The notes under the pieces: generated by a model
The model's database searches: none
Seen by the model: only the letters and a program-made list of their open reading frames with translations
Told to the model about the DNA's origin: nothing
Assembly (NCBI RefSeq): GCF_907164915.1
Contig: NC_061868.1
Span: forward strand, 28,143,819 to 28,207,818
Reading direction: 5' to 3'
DNA: 64,000 nt
From: Impatiens glandulifera
Lineage: Eukaryota; Streptophyta; Magnoliopsida; Ericales; Balsaminaceae
Part shown: positions 34,621-49,403 of the stretch, in pieces
Position numbering within the stretch: position 1 is the stretch's first letter
How the letters are laid out: each line of letters begins with the position of its first letter
Program-made: the position numbers and the translations under genes

Positions 34621-35390
34621 AATGTAGTGTTTGATCTTTGATCCAAACTACGTTTAGACCTGATTTCTTATTCACATGGATACGTAAGCAACCTCCTAGT
34701 AGGTTCGGTTCATCTTATCCGTTTCTTCCTTCTTAGGGAATGAAAGTTTGATATCCTAGTTCATACTAGGTGTATTTTTCTATAAGTTAAAAATGAGAGA
34801 AAAAACAACTTGCATTGCATGTATCATTTACATGATCAATAGTGCATTACATCATTACATGAGTCACGTCTAATGATTGGTGATCATATGACGTTCATTT
34901 ACATTACCATTCAACAATCGTACCGAAGTCGGGATTTTTAAACCATTGCATTCGGTTTTGAAAAAAGAAAATGGTATTACATGTGAATCTAATTCCTCTC
35001 TCATTAGCATAGGTAGGCAACTTATCAAATAGGTTCGGTCAAAAATTCAAGCATGTTTTCGAAAAAAATATTGTCATTCTAAAGTGAAAGAAGACAAAGA
35101 TCTCTCCCGTCGAAACATATCATGAACAAAACGAAACGAGTAGGCTTTAGGAAAAAATCCTAAACTAGAGATTGTTTTACATACAAAGTGAGTTTCAATA
35201 TGTCTAATAAATTCATACGAATGATTATCTATAATGTCTTGTGCGTAGTTAAAAAATTTTAGACTCCACGAAGTTGTGCTAACGTTCAAATTTGTTCTCA
35301 AGGTTAAACAGAATAAGAACATTAGCGAGATGAATGAATTCTAAATAGATAGATTGATTTAAAATGTTGAGCAATTGAGCAAAAAGTAAT
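34620..35390. other. 3' UTR of the Tat/Ogre-like element, no gene
   Basis: Contains GGATACGTAAGCAACCTCCT and AGGTTCGGTTCA. Words of the type GGATACGTAGGCA...AGGTTCGGT recur in Tat-lineage 3' regions as I remember them. No coding region was found. Confidence 0.35.
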
Positions 35391-35690
35391 CTTTGAACAA
35401 AGTAATCATCACAAGGTTGAGACTGTGAAAACATGACTATGCAATCTCTATAGGTATGTTGGTCTATCAGATATACCAATTACACTTCAACAAAATAGAA
35501 AACCAATGATCACTTCTGTGAAGGTTGAGGCTTTGAAATCATCACTATGGGCAATATCGCTAGGTATGTCGATTCGGCTAGATATAATCCAGTTGTAAAA
35601 AATAGACATTGTATTCACAGTGGTTAAGGTTTTATAATCACCACTGGGCAATTTCTCTAGGCGTATCGATTCAAAAAAACACCCTGAGTA
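35390..35690. repeat. 3' UTR tandem repeat family 3
   Basis: Three diverged units of about 100 bp contain GGGCAATATCGCTAGGTATG-like text followed by TCGATTCGGC/TTGGTCTATC and a TTGAGGCTTTGAAATCATCA-like part. Confidence 0.55.
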
Positions 35691-35699
35691 AAGCTCGCT

Positions 35700-36310
35700 C
35701 AATGTTACAGTTTTGAAATTTTCTATCTAAAAAAAATATGCAAAAGTAGATGAAATTCCAAAACTACCAATTCTAAGAGTGTCGTGAAAAATTAGAATCT
35801 TCAACGAGAGTTAAACTTCGGATATCAATAACCATTTTTTAACACAATCACTAGCATATGATTACATAGCGCTTTTCACGGGTCTCGTAATGATGAAGAT
35901 GTTTTGGTCTAGAGAAAATCATGCGATAATGAGATTAAAATCTTCACTAATGTTTAAGATAAGAAAGAAAAATATTTTGGTATTCAACGAGAATGTTTTC
36001 AAGCTTGCATTCATTTTATCCTAATGCTAATCATTCATTTTACATCATGAGTGTACAAAAGCCTTTGTGAGTTTTTTAATTTTTAAACATGCACTCATGG
36101 TTACTAGTCAAGGTTAATAAATGCATCATAGTCGTGGCCCTGGGGCCGATCATGCATTCATGCATCAAAGAGGAAAACACTTGTTTATCGTTGGGTTGTT
36201 TATTTCGCTTTGGTATCAATTTTGGAGGAGTTCTCAAATTAAGAAGTGAGGATTATTTCCAGTTATCGTTAGTATTAATAGATCTTGGAAGTGATATGTT
36301 GAGTTTCGAG
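35700..36310. other. 3' UTR of the Tat/Ogre-like element, no gene
   Basis: I see no repeat or reading frame worth calling. Confidence 0.3.
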
Positions 36311-36840
36311 AGTCAGTAGCCTTTGCGTGTTGGATTTGTCATTCGCATCAATAGATCCCAAATAGGATATTAGCCTTTGCGTGTTGAATTTGTCATTCGC
36401 ATCAATAGATCCCAAATAGGATATGTTTTGTGTTTATTTTGTAAATCGACAACCATAGTGTGCTGAATTTACTTAGGTCGTTACGAGAGTCGGCGAACTT
36501 AGTGTGTTTACTTGTTGTGTGTCAACGGATTCAAGATCGATCTATTTTGTTCTTTGAATCGGCAGTCTTAGCGTGTTGAGTTCAGCTGTGTCATTTCATA
36601 TATCAGCATCTTAGCGTGTTTAAATAATCAGTATTGTTTCGTAAATTGGCAGCCTTAGAAGGCTGAGCTTATATGTTTTGTCATGATAGTCAATAGTCTT
36701 AGCTTGATGTACTTGTTGTGAGTCAACGCATCCAAGTGCGATTTGTTTCATTTCATGAATCGGCAGACTTAGCGTGTCGAATTCATTATTTGTGTTATTT
36801 CATGAGTCAGCAACTTGTGCGTGCTGAACTCCATGATTGT
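36310..36840. repeat. 3' UTR tandem repeat family 4
   Basis: A 52-bp block (GCCTTTGCGTGTTG and ATCCCAAATAGGATAT) is duplicated head-to-tail at 36319-36425. After it, units with the words TCGGCAGTCTTAGCGTGTTGA and CAACGGATTCAAG recur about every 60-110 bases. Confidence 0.65.
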
Positions 36841-37330
36841 TACACAAGTCACTCATCATCTCGCTAATGAGAAGATTTTGTATTTTCTAGGAGTGGCTCA
36901 TTATCTTAGATACGAGAATTTTATGTTCGTTACGTAAGTCGCTCATCATCCTGCTGATGAGAGGACTTTGTGTTTTCTAGGAGTGGCTCCTTATCTTAGA
37001 TATGAGGATTGTATGCTTGTTACAAAAGTCGTTCATCATCTCGCTAATGTGAGGACTTTGTTTTTTCTAGGAGTGACTCGTTATCTTAGATACTAGGATT
37101 CTTTGTTTGTTACAAAAGTTGCTCATCATCTCGCTGATATGAGGACTTCGTGTATGTTATGAGTGGCCCATTATTTTAGATACGAGGATTCTTTGTTTGT
37201 TACACAAGTCACTCATCACCCGTCGATGTAAGAACTTGTTGTTTTATACCAATTACTCATCATCTACCGATGTGAGTACTCATTGTTTCTTTGTAAGTTT
37301 CTCATCATATTACAATATGATAACTTAATT
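36840..37330. repeat. 3' UTR tandem repeat family 5 (~95-bp unit)
   Basis: At least four units contain TCGCTCATCATCTCGCTGAT, GAGGACTTTGTGTTTTCTAG, AGTGGCTCATTATCTTAGAT and a TACGAGGATT word. Later copies are shorter and more diverged. Confidence 0.75.
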
Positions 37331-38013
37331 GTTCGGATGGTTTTTCATCATCGACTTAATGAAAACCTCTTTGACATGTTGTTTCTTATAGTTCTTTTGG
37401 AACGTAAGAACTGAGCATCTTCAAATACACTCGTTAAGTGTATTTTTTGTAAGCTTTCATTATTATGGAATAATTGAAACCTTTATAACCAAAATCCAAA
37501 CTCACATCCTAGTGTGAATTTGGGTCAACAAGGCACGGGTTCTGCTTCTGTCATTGATTTAATTCCAGGATCACCGTGATTAGGTAATCGATGAAACACA
37601 AGGTACGCCACATCTCATGGGTTTTAGCTTGTTATCAATTGTCTTTTGCAGGTGATACTAACTTGGAGGGTATCTCTTCATCGTCGATCGTTAGATAGAA
37701 CTACCTAGGTGCATCGTCTTACATATGTATAGGGAGTCACTATACATGACACATGATTGCAACATACTATGTTGGTATTTGTTGATATGTTGTACAAGTA
37801 TTTTGCAAGAATGTTGTTATTGTCATGCAGTCGATTCCTTGAAATAGGTTGTCGTCAAGAAAGTTAAAGTATAGTAGAAGATGCATGGTTCAGATTGTAT
37901 CTTTTCTTCTCTTTTTTGATATTTTACATGTTAGAGTTACGAAATTAGTGCCTATTTGATTAGTCTTGGACACACGTTTTGCAAAGTGAGAGGCAATCTA
38001 TTCCAAACTCTGT
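37330..38013. other. 3' end of the Tat/Ogre-like 3' UTR
   Basis: No repeat or frame was recognised; it runs into the polypurine tract and LTR. Confidence 0.35.
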
Positions 38014-38028
38014 CCAAGAGGGGCATTA
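38014..38028 (+). other. Polypurine tract of the Tat/Ogre-like element
   Basis: CCAAGAGGGGCATTA directly precedes the LTR start TGTAGATACTC. Confidence 0.65.
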
Positions 38029-40720
38029 TGTAGATACTCAATTTTTACACCCTAATATTAAAATAAGTCTTCCTGATCCAGCATGATGTTCATACTTGAT
38101 TATTGGACCAGGGAAAGCCAAATTAAAAATTCACTTTTTAAAATTAACTTTGATTGGCTCTCTAGTAGTGATCTAAAACCAAATTCTAAAAATACTCGAG
38201 TTTCATATATTTTCATACATTCAAAATGACCCTCTTGAAAAATTATGAATTTTGAGTATAATATTCATGTTGGAAAAAATGTACCGAACAACTAGTCTGG
38301 GGTTCATTTATGTGTCTAAACGTCATTTTTCATAAAGAGTCGGAGTTTGGAAAACCTAAAACGTTCATATTGACTGGTTCAAAAATCTTGAATTTTGAAT
38401 ATAATACTATTGTTAGCGATTTTGTGCAGAAGGCCTTCAAAAGGGAAAAAATGTCAAAATTGTGATGAACCGGGAGAGTCAAGCGGGTCAACATAAGTCA
38501 ACAGGCCAGGTGGCGCTCCAAAGAATTAAAATACATGCGAGCTAATGCCAGGCGCATAATTATTTAAAACTCACCCAAATTTGGTACATTTGGTGTGTTT
38601 TTCTACTAAAGAATCCCGAAGGCACCCTAAACTTGGAAAATTTACCCACGTGTTATACTTAACAAAATTAGTTGTTCTTGGATGCTTTAGAAATCTTAAA
38701 GTGTCCTCTACAATGTTTGATTATATCCTAAATAACGTTGATGCTTCTAACCCCTTTGAATCAATAGTAGAAGGCAATGCAACCAAGATATGATCAAACT
38801 CAACATGTCCTTGGTGTTTAATTCATAACTAAAGTTGTAGTACCTTTTTTAATATGACCTATGGTTGGAAATCTGGGACGTAGCCCATTCAAATGGCACT
38901 TGTACGGTGTCTCTATTCAATGACTAAGGCGGTCAATTTAACCCGACAACCCGATGCAAGCTCACACACTTTGTTCCTAAAGTGACTTTAAAAATTTATA
39001 TCTTTTGATTAGTTCAACCATTTCGGGCAAGAGAGATACCATTGGTAAAGGTCGTTGAGTTAGATTTCATTTAATACAATTGAAAATGTGTTTGAGTTCA
39101 CTTTCACTCATGGTCGACTTACTGTCCAAGTGAGGTCGCCCGTAAGCCAAGTTATTCACTTTGAGATCCTCGGTGCCCCATCAAGAATTGCATAGAGCTG
39201 CAATTAATCTTGAATATTTCTTCCAACACAAAAGTGGAATCTAACAGACTCTCCTTTCAATGCATTTTGGCTCATCTTAAATGGCTGTTTAGGTTAAAAG
39301 TTATGGCCATTAAAAGTCTCGGTTTATCTAGATTGGCTGAAAACCGAAACCACAAAAGGCCTAACTTAAAAAATGTGCAACATGGTCCACATTTGACCAT
39401 TGGCTCAAACAAATGATCAAAGTGTAGATTAATCGCTTACCTACAAAGGAAAATAAGCTCAGACGCGGCTTGGAAGCAAAGTAAGTTGGTTGAACGCAAA
39501 GAAGAAGTTGTCAGTTTTCCAAAATTTCCAATTTCTAATTTACCTTTAACCGAGGGGTGGAATTTAAGGAGATTGCATTTTGGGGCAAGATAGTGAATAC
39601 CAAAAGCATTCATTGCCCGCATCTCAATGGAAGTCTAATACAAACTAGTTGGCTAAAATTATATTTGATAGGATAGAGAGAGACTCGGAGAAAATTCTAC
39701 TAACCGAAGAACATGAGGAAGGTGATTCTGGCGAGAGTTCTTCTTCTCTGGCGAGTCCGAGTTCTATCAAATTCTTCTTTGTTTCATGTGCTTTAGGAAG
39801 GTCTCCTAGTTCCTATGTCATTGTAATTCATATATGATGTTAGTTTTAGACACCGACGTCGATGTGATGTTGATTCAATTCAATTTATTAATTAATTCTT
39901 GCTTGAAATTTAATTTATGAATGTATTTTTTAATTGATGTTTGATTCATTGGTTAACCAAGTTGTTAAAGTTCTTAGATTTGTTGAGTATAAATAGGAAG
40001 AGGCTATGTTGAGACTAGCCTCGTTTTTGGAATTTCTCTTTGTCGGAATCTTCAAAGGTTGGTTGTTGTAGGAAGACAGTGACGCTCTAAAATTCTTCTT
40101 CGGCATAGTGTTAGCGTAGACGAAGCTCTGCAAAATGAGGAGCATTCTTGTGATGGTCATGAAGTGTACCCTCGATGAATGACGAGTTACAATATCCCTA
40201 AAGGAATCGTCCTTGGATTCCATTGCTTGTCGTTTCATTGTTTCTAAACATTCTCCAAAGGTTGCCAATACTTTGGCGAGTCTCTCTCGCAACAAAGTTC
40301 AACGGATGAAGCAAAGGCAAGGTCGGACTGATACTTAGTTATATGTTGGAGTATCAAATCTAGAATACTAGAGTATACTTTTGTTCTTTGATATCGGATT
40401 CCAATAAGTTCCTAACGAACAACAAGACGAGAAAGTGCATCTGATCTGAGGAAACCTTCGAACAGGCGAGGTTAGGAAGAGATTTTGTATACAGATACGA
40501 TATCGAGAATCAGCGAGACAACTACATGCGAAGAAGACGAAGGGGATGGAAGTAGCCTTTTCTCTTTTGTCTTTTTCGATTTCCTGAAGTTTTAGGGCAC
40601 ATTCAAAGTGATCCTTACACTTTTCCCTTGTTTAAAATTTTCTAGGAAGTTTGATTCGGAATTAATTTTTAATTCTTAATTAATTAGATATGAACCTAAG
40701 AAACCTACGAAAACTCCTCA
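38029..40720 (+). mobile_element. 3' LTR of the Tat/Ogre-like element, truncated at its 3' side
   Basis: The start aligns with the reversed LTR start at 12326; CGACGTCGATG near 39854, CATTGGTTAACCAAG near 39948 and TTTCCTGAAGTTTTAGGGCA near 40570 align with the copies at 12848, 12940 and 13375. Homology fades after about 40700, where LINE sequence begins, so the last ~1.2 kb of the LTR is missing. Confidence 0.65.
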
Positions 40721-40749
40721 AAAGTTGGTTTGTGGGAGACCGTGTAATC

Positions 40750-42560
40750 TTTTGTGACAAGATCGAGGCCTTATGTAATGGGATTAGCGTAATTGATAGC
40801 GTTGAGGAGTTTTAGGATCTCTCTACAGATGAGATTTGTTCCCGGATCCACATGGTTAGTGATTTACTTATACTATGTAAGGATGAGGAAATTAGGGCTC
40901 GGCAACGTAGTATGGCCATATGGCTTAGAGTCGGGGATAAGAATACTAAATATTTTCACTAGATCTCTAAGGTGCAAGCTAGATACAACGTAATTAATTC
41001 AATCTCAGTTCATAGTGTTGTTCATGAAAGTGAGTCGGCCATATCATCGAGTATTGTTCAATTCTATAAAAGTCTATTTCGAGTCGTATAAGGACATACC
41101 TAAATTGGACGACATCACTTTCGATTCCATTAATTTCATACAAAACAGAGGTTGGAGGCTCGATTTACGGAGGAGAAAGTTGAGGAGGCTATTAAGGGGT
41201 GTGGTAGCAATAAGGCTCCAAGGTCCGATGATTTTACTTTGGCATTCTTTAAGAAAACGTGTCATTTTCATAAGAGGTGTATTATGGAAGCTATCAACCA
41301 CTTTTATTGTTTCTTATCATTTGATAAAACATGGAATTCTACATTGATTTGTCTTATTCGCAAGACTCCAAGAACTATTGATGTGAAAAAATTTAGGTCT
41401 ATCAGTTTTGTTTATCATTTTTATAAGATCATGTCGAAATATTTAGCTAATAGACTCTATCGGGTTCTATGAACGATAATTCATGTGAATCAGATGGCGA
41501 TCATTAAAGGATGACAAATCTTTGATGCAATATTAATTGTCAATATTGACTCAACAATGTTATTTTGTTAAGATAGATATTAGAAAGGATTATGACACAT
41601 TAATTGATAATTTCTATTTAATTTCATGGGTAAAATGAGAATGGGTGGAAAGTGGATTGGTTTGATAAGATTTTGTGTTTCAACGACCAAGTTCTCAGTT
41701 ATTGTGAATAAAAGTTCTCATGGTTATTTTGAGAGCTCTCAAGAGATTAGACAAGGTGATTTGTTGTCTCCTTTCATGTTTGTTATTCACTCTATATGAT
41801 TCAAGTCACGTACATGAATTTCAAGCACCTTCGTGATATCCTTTGGTTATTTAGTGTCTATTTTGGCCTACGGGTAAATCTATTATCTTTTTCTCAGACT
41901 ATGTTACATTGGTAATTTTTGAATTGAAAAAATAAATTGATCTCGAAAAGGGTCGTTTGGTTCTCATAAATAGTGGTTTGATATTTATGCCTACCTATAT
42001 GAAGTCCGTATTTGTTCTCCCTATAACTGTGGCGATGAAATTGGAGAGAATTATGTGTAAAAAAAATTAGGAACGTCTAATTCTTTATTTGGTCATTTGA
42101 GATAAGATCAAGTCATACAAGGATGACTAGGTATCATAAATTTAGTTTCTTTTAACAAAGTTCTACTCTCAAAATGATGCACTAGATTAGCATGTGAGAC
42201 GGATAGTCTTTGGGCATTATAATCAAATTTAAATATGATTAGGATTGTTTGGATTGTTCACCAAAAAGTCTAATCAACCTACGGGCTATAGCATTTAGAG
42301 TGGAATATATTCTTGATTGAAGAGTTATCGCGAGTAATCTAGATTTACAGTGGGGGACGAAGTCTCAATTAGCTTTTGGGATGATGCTTATTGCGGGGTT
42401 AAAATTCTTACTTTAGCGTTTCTTGGACTAGCTTACATTGTTATTTGCAGGAATATCACTGTTAAACAAATGTTTGATACTTTGACTAGCAATTTTCTTA
42501 GTCGCATTAGATATAGAAGGAGATTAAACACTATGGAAATCTCTTATCATGTTTGATAAA
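40750..42560 (+). pseudogene. L1-type LINE reverse transcriptase, dead
   Basis: The pieces follow the order of a plant LINE ORF2. RARQRSMAIWLRVGDKNTKY near 40900 precedes the RT. 41152-41472 has FTEEKVEEAIKGCGSNKAPR, then LICLIRKTPR, KKFRSISFVYHFYKIMSKYL and ANRLYRVL, which correspond to the usual DKAPGPDGF, LIPK, FRPISL and KVLANRL blocks. Near 41650-41800 are GGKWIGLIRFCVSTTKFSV and SSQEIRQGDLLSPFMFV. 42350-42470 carries the zf-RVT-like VSISFWDDAYCGVK. The YADD active-site region is not intact, and stops are frequent. The endonuclease half is missing (5' truncation typical of LINEs), and the start abuts the truncated LTR. Confidence 0.8.
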
Positions 42561-43107
42561 ATCAACAATACATGATATTATGGGGTGATAAGACATGTAT
42601 TGTTTTTATGTGGGGCATTGTATAGCTTGTATGTTGAGTTGTCCATGTACGATTATTGTTGGGAGAAGTTATGGGAGTCCAAGATGTCATCTAAGATCTC
42701 ATGTTTTTGGCTAGAGTGTTATTCATGGTGAGATTTTAACTGACGACATATTTATGAAAAAATATTGTATTATGACTAGTCGAATATACCTTATTGAGTA
42801 AATAATATCCAACGGATAATATACCATTGTCAACCCTATTCTAAATAGAACAAAAAAAAAATTAAAAAAAACCTTGTTTGGAAAATATTAATTTATTGAA
42901 TGAATTAAATCTTAATGATCAACCATGGAAATGTAGTCCCAACAAATATAAAGGAAAAAAAAGAAATTGTATGCACATACATATTGTTTGACATATATTG
43001 TAATAATATATAAACTGAAATTGCAGGAATCACATTAAGCTAATATAAAACATTTTGAATCGCTGTAGAAGGTAGAGCATATGCCGGAATAGAATCAATC
43101 GATCGAC
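42560..43107. other. Spacer with possible 3' end of the receptor gene
   Basis: LINE remnants fade out near 42720. On the minus strand an AATAAA-type word (TTTATT in plus, about 42892-42897) lies about 210 bases after the receptor stop codon and could serve polyadenylation. No other feature. Confidence 0.4.
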
Positions 43108-43689
43108 TTAATCATTATTTCCATGCAAAGAATTAGCGGCGGTGGCGACCAGTCCAAGCTTTTGCAGATTCAATTTGACGACAGTATCTGTAAACATCTT
43201 GGTATCGTCCTGCGTATTCCCTTGGGGTACGTCCACTATGTATGATTCCAGAACAACGGTGTAAGACGAGAATTCGTTAACGGATGTTACGGACCGGTAA
43301 TTTTTTAGTCTGTGTTCCCCACCGACGACGAGAAAGCTGAGAACTTTGTGATCATCGTCGAGGATCTCGAGGCGTTCTGTGCTGGTTGAGGCCGGAAGTC
43401 CGGAAACAACAGTTACTTCCCGGACGCTGCCGACTGATACACCGTCTCCGGAGATGAGGCGGCAGGATTTGACAAAGTGCTTGTAGCGTTGAGGGTTGTC
43501 GAAGCGGCGGACGATTGGCCAGATTGCGGCGGCGGGAGCGTCGATTCTTTGGGTGATGATAGAGGTGCAGGATGTGTTCTTTGGATTTGTGTCGTATGAA
43601 TGGTATGTTCGAATTACAGAGTCCAAGGCAGAGTATTCCTCTCTTGTTAACTCATTCATAATTGGGTCGAAGCTGCTGCTGGAATCCAT
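43108..43689 (-). CDS. Abscisic-acid receptor of the PYR1/PYL1 type (START-like/Bet v 1 fold)
   Basis: The 193-residue soluble protein should bind abscisic acid and then inhibit clade-A PP2C phosphatases, starting ABA signalling in cytosol and nucleus. Pocket residues known from PYR1 are all present: Lys70 (PYR1 K59), Glu105 (E94), Tyr131 (Y120), Ser133 (S122), Glu148 (E141), Asn174 (N167). The gate loop SGLPA is 96-100 and the latch HRL 126-128. His71 in YKHF and the ending [18 protein letters not shown] favour the PYR1/PYL1 group, which tends to be dimeric, over PYL4-6 or PYL7-10. The loop before TVVLESY is about four residues shorter than in PYR1. There is no intron, as is usual in this group. 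The start is the first ATG after a TATA box at suitable distance. This is the only intact host-type gene in the window. Confidence 0.95.
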   Translation of the reverse strand: MDSSSSFDPIMNELTREEYSALDSVIRTYHSYDTNPKNTSCTSIITQRIDAPAAAIWPIVRRFDNPQRYKHFVKSCRLISGDGVSVGSVREVTVVSGLPASTSTERLEILDDDHKVLSFLVVGGEHRLKNYRSVTSVNEFSSYTVVLESYIVDVPQGNTQDDTKMFTDTVVKLNLQKLGLVATAANSLHGNND

Positions 43690-43774
43690 GGAAGAGTTCT
43701 TCGTTCTGATGATGGAAAAGAAGAAAGAAGATATGATTGGTGACTATCAATTATGAGCATGAGAGAGAAGAGAA

Positions 43775-43848
43775 GTTTATAGAAAGAGAGAGAAATGGAG
43801 AGTCTTGGTGTTTGGTCTGACTTTTTGTAAGTGAACTTGCTTATTGGT
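43775..43848 (-). promoter_or_regulatory. Putative promoter of the PYR/PYL gene (CCAAT and TATA boxes)
   Basis: On the minus strand ACCAAT (43843-43848) is followed about 60 bases later by CTATAAAC (43775-43782). The TATA box is about 86 bases before the ATG, leaving a 5' UTR of roughly 50 bases that is CT-rich (TCTTCTTTC). No ABRE (ACGTGKC) was seen in the nearest 300 bases. Confidence 0.55.
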
Positions 43849-44079
43849 TATTTCAAATATATTTAATATCTTGTCAACTTATTTTTTTATTATTAACTAA
43901 AATATGGAATAAAGAAACAAATATTTTTTATTTTTTTAAACATTTTTCAAATTTTTTGGGAAATAAAATGGTAGGTATAAGGGATTAAATATAAATATAA
44001 GCCTCAAATTCAGGACCTCTCAAATAAGATGGAATATTCACATTTTATTGTCGCTAAAATAAAAGAGAAGATAAAATGT

Positions 44080-44195
44080 GATCATAAGGGATTAAACACA
44101 TAGTCCGCAAACACACCACCTGACAAACTCGAACCTAAAATCTCTCAAGGAGGTTGAAGATATCATTCTTGTTACCGCTAGGCGAGAAGAGAGTA
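44080..44195 (-). mobile_element. Possible tRNA-derived SINE fragment
   Basis: On the minus strand CCTAGCGGTAAC (44171-44182) resembles a pol III A box. GGTTCGAGTTT (44126-44136) resembles a B box, about 35 bases later. The GT-rich text that follows is common in plant SINE bodies. No poly(A) tail or target duplication was identified. Confidence 0.3.
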
Positions 44196-45805
44196 TATAA
44201 AAAAAAATTATTGTGTTCATTCTAAAAATTATAATTATTTCTAAATAATTTATATCAAATATAAACTTAATGAAACAGGTTATTTTGCTTATTTTAATGT
44301 TTGAAGTAAAATAAATTAAATCTATAATCTTTTAAAAAGTTTTCTCCTTTTCTCTTTTGTCACTCTCAACTCAAGTGTCATTTTATTTTAGGAAAGTTTC
44401 TCTCATATGTCATGTTACTCTTTTGATCTCTTTTGTATTAATATATATGGTTTAAAATTAATTGTTAAGTTATTCAATTAATAATGTTTATTTTAATACA
44501 AAAAAAATAATAATATTATAAAAACAAATAATATAAAATTGAGTCTTGAGTACATCATTGATATCATGATAGAGTACAATAATCTATGTCCTCAAAGTTC
44601 TTTGATTAAAATATGTAATTCTTAAATCATTATAAAAACAATAAGACAGTTTTTATATTAAAAAAAACAAGAAACAGTTTAAAAAGAAAAAGAAAAAAAG
44701 TGCAATACACAAATAAAGCAAAATAAAACAGTTAGGAGTTTCAGAAAGATCCGCATGAATTTATCAGGCCAACATCTAGTAGCATTAATAATACCCACAT
44801 GATCCAACTAACCATTGACCTTTTGTCATCAACAAATGAGCAAATAATATGTACAATAAATAATTGATATTATCATTAATGGACTATATATATAAATTAT
44901 GATTCTTTTGTCAAGAAAGATACAGAGTCACTCATTTTCAACAACCTTTCGGTCAGCTGCCCCCAAAACCCTAAAATGATAATGTACAAGAAAAAATAAA
45001 AGAATCAACTGAATTTGGAAGCAAGAAGACAAAGAAGCCTGCCCAGAATAATCAAAAGGTCAGGAATCAATAAAATAACAACATTCAAACACTTTTTTTC
45101 TTTCTTTTTTGAGATGCTAGTACAACTTCATTTAAATAATGAGAAGTTCTTAATGAAAATCGAATATATTGTCAAGAAAATATCTGTTATCACTTAATTT
45201 AAGTATGTGTAAGCAAATTTGAAACTTAATCAAACATTAATGTGAAAATTACTAAGATTATCATTGATGCTATTTTTTTAAACATTATAAAGTCCATTAA
45301 TCAATCAACGCTCCTAGTCTGGTCAAAGCGCAAAGCCAGGTCATCATTCTTCTTCGGGCAGTAGTTTTCCGTGTCGTCTCCTGAGGACCGAAGGCTTCAA
45401 CCGGAATCAGCTTCCTATGAAGAAACCTCAAGATGGTTCTTCATTTGGTTACCTTTTCTAGAAGCCGAAGACATGAAAAAAGTGAATGACACTTTTTTTT
45501 TTAAAATTTCTTGATGAATGTAGTTGCATTGGAAATGTAGAAGAATCATCTACAATCCTATTCAAATCGAATTTCAAATCAAATCCTTTTAAGAATTCTC
45601 GAAAAAAGGTTGGATCATCATCTTGGAGTCCAAATGCGACCACCGTCCACTACAAAAATGATTTTGGGAGTTATAGTGCTAAGAAATTGGTATTTCCACC
45701 ATGTGCATCAAGCTAAGATGGGTCATGATAGAATGGCACCGGTCTTCATAGTTTCATTCAAAGTTTAAAGGGCCACAAGATCCCACACATGCTGAGTCTT
45801 GGACG
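44196..45805. other. AT-rich intergenic stretch, no gene supported
   Basis: Short frames on both strands at 45458-45716 are mutually antisense and show no known motif. Nothing else recognised. Confidence 0.4.
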
Positions 45806-45807
45806 GT

Positions 45808-46286
45808 TAGAATTTATCTTAATTAGATCTTAATTTAATGTGTGAGAAATTAAAATCTGAATGCGGCGGAAGCGTACTTTAATTTGATGAATCATTAATC
45901 TTCTTTTCTTAGACTTTGCATGGATTGAATGATTCTTTAATCTTTCCTTGAACTTTCCTTATATGGAATGGTTCTTCCATTTGATGACTACATCAATAGG
46001 TTTCTCTCTCTGTTGATGGGGACGCAAAGTAGAATTGGCCGTACTTCAAATGGGGACCATTACCGTTACAAATAACTAACATTAAGTTAGTTATTATAGT
46101 TTGGTAATTTCTAATTCAGCCCCTTTATAAAATTAGAAATGCCACTTAAATATCCTCACTTTATATTCATGACAAATACATCCATATCCATAAACTTAAT
46201 CACATTAGATCACATTATTTTGGCTTATATTAAATATGAAATTTGCACAATTATTTATTATACTAGTGACCCTAAAAATTCCAACA
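45808..46286 (-). repeat. Old LTR-like segment (minus orientation)
   Basis: On the minus strand a tract TAGTGGGAGAT (46287-46297) is followed by TGTTGGAATTTTTAGGG. This is the polypurine-tract/LTR-start arrangement of many plant copia elements. The left part has AATGCGGCGGAAGCG, a phrase I recall near ends of such LTRs. The outer end near 45808 is diverged. It could be a 3' LTR whose internal region (46298-47750) has decayed. Confidence 0.4.
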
Positions 46287-46297
46287 ATCTCCCACTA

Positions 46298-49403
<3,106 letters not shown>

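Larger units (their letters stand above)
12640..40720 (+). mobile_element. Tat/Ogre-like Ty3/gypsy element with nested insertions (decayed)
   Basis: The pieces lie in the expected order on the plus strand: 5' LTR portion (12640-14675), primer-binding-like site, leader, ORF1-like remnant, integrase C-terminus, long tandem-repeat-rich 3' UTR, polypurine tract (38014-38028) and 3' LTR start (38029). Gag, protease, reverse transcriptase and RNase H are deleted. Copia element A and a gag-only element are inserted in the 3' UTR; removing them leaves about 7 kb of 3' UTR. An upstream ORF1, LTRs of several kb and a hypervariable repeat-rich 3' UTR are known traits of the Tat/Ogre lineage. The lineage assignment is inference, because the RT domain is missing. 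Confidence 0.6.

Noticed and set aside
36089..36319. Plus-strand 76-residue frame
   Set aside because: It overlaps the start of repeat family 4, with no motif and no splice or start evidence.
43496..43756. Plus-strand frame overlapping the receptor gene
   Set aside because: It is antisense to a well-conserved coding region and has no motif.
44960..44980. Telomere-like AAACCCTA word
   Set aside because: Only a single unit (AAAACCCTAAAA) is present; there is no array.
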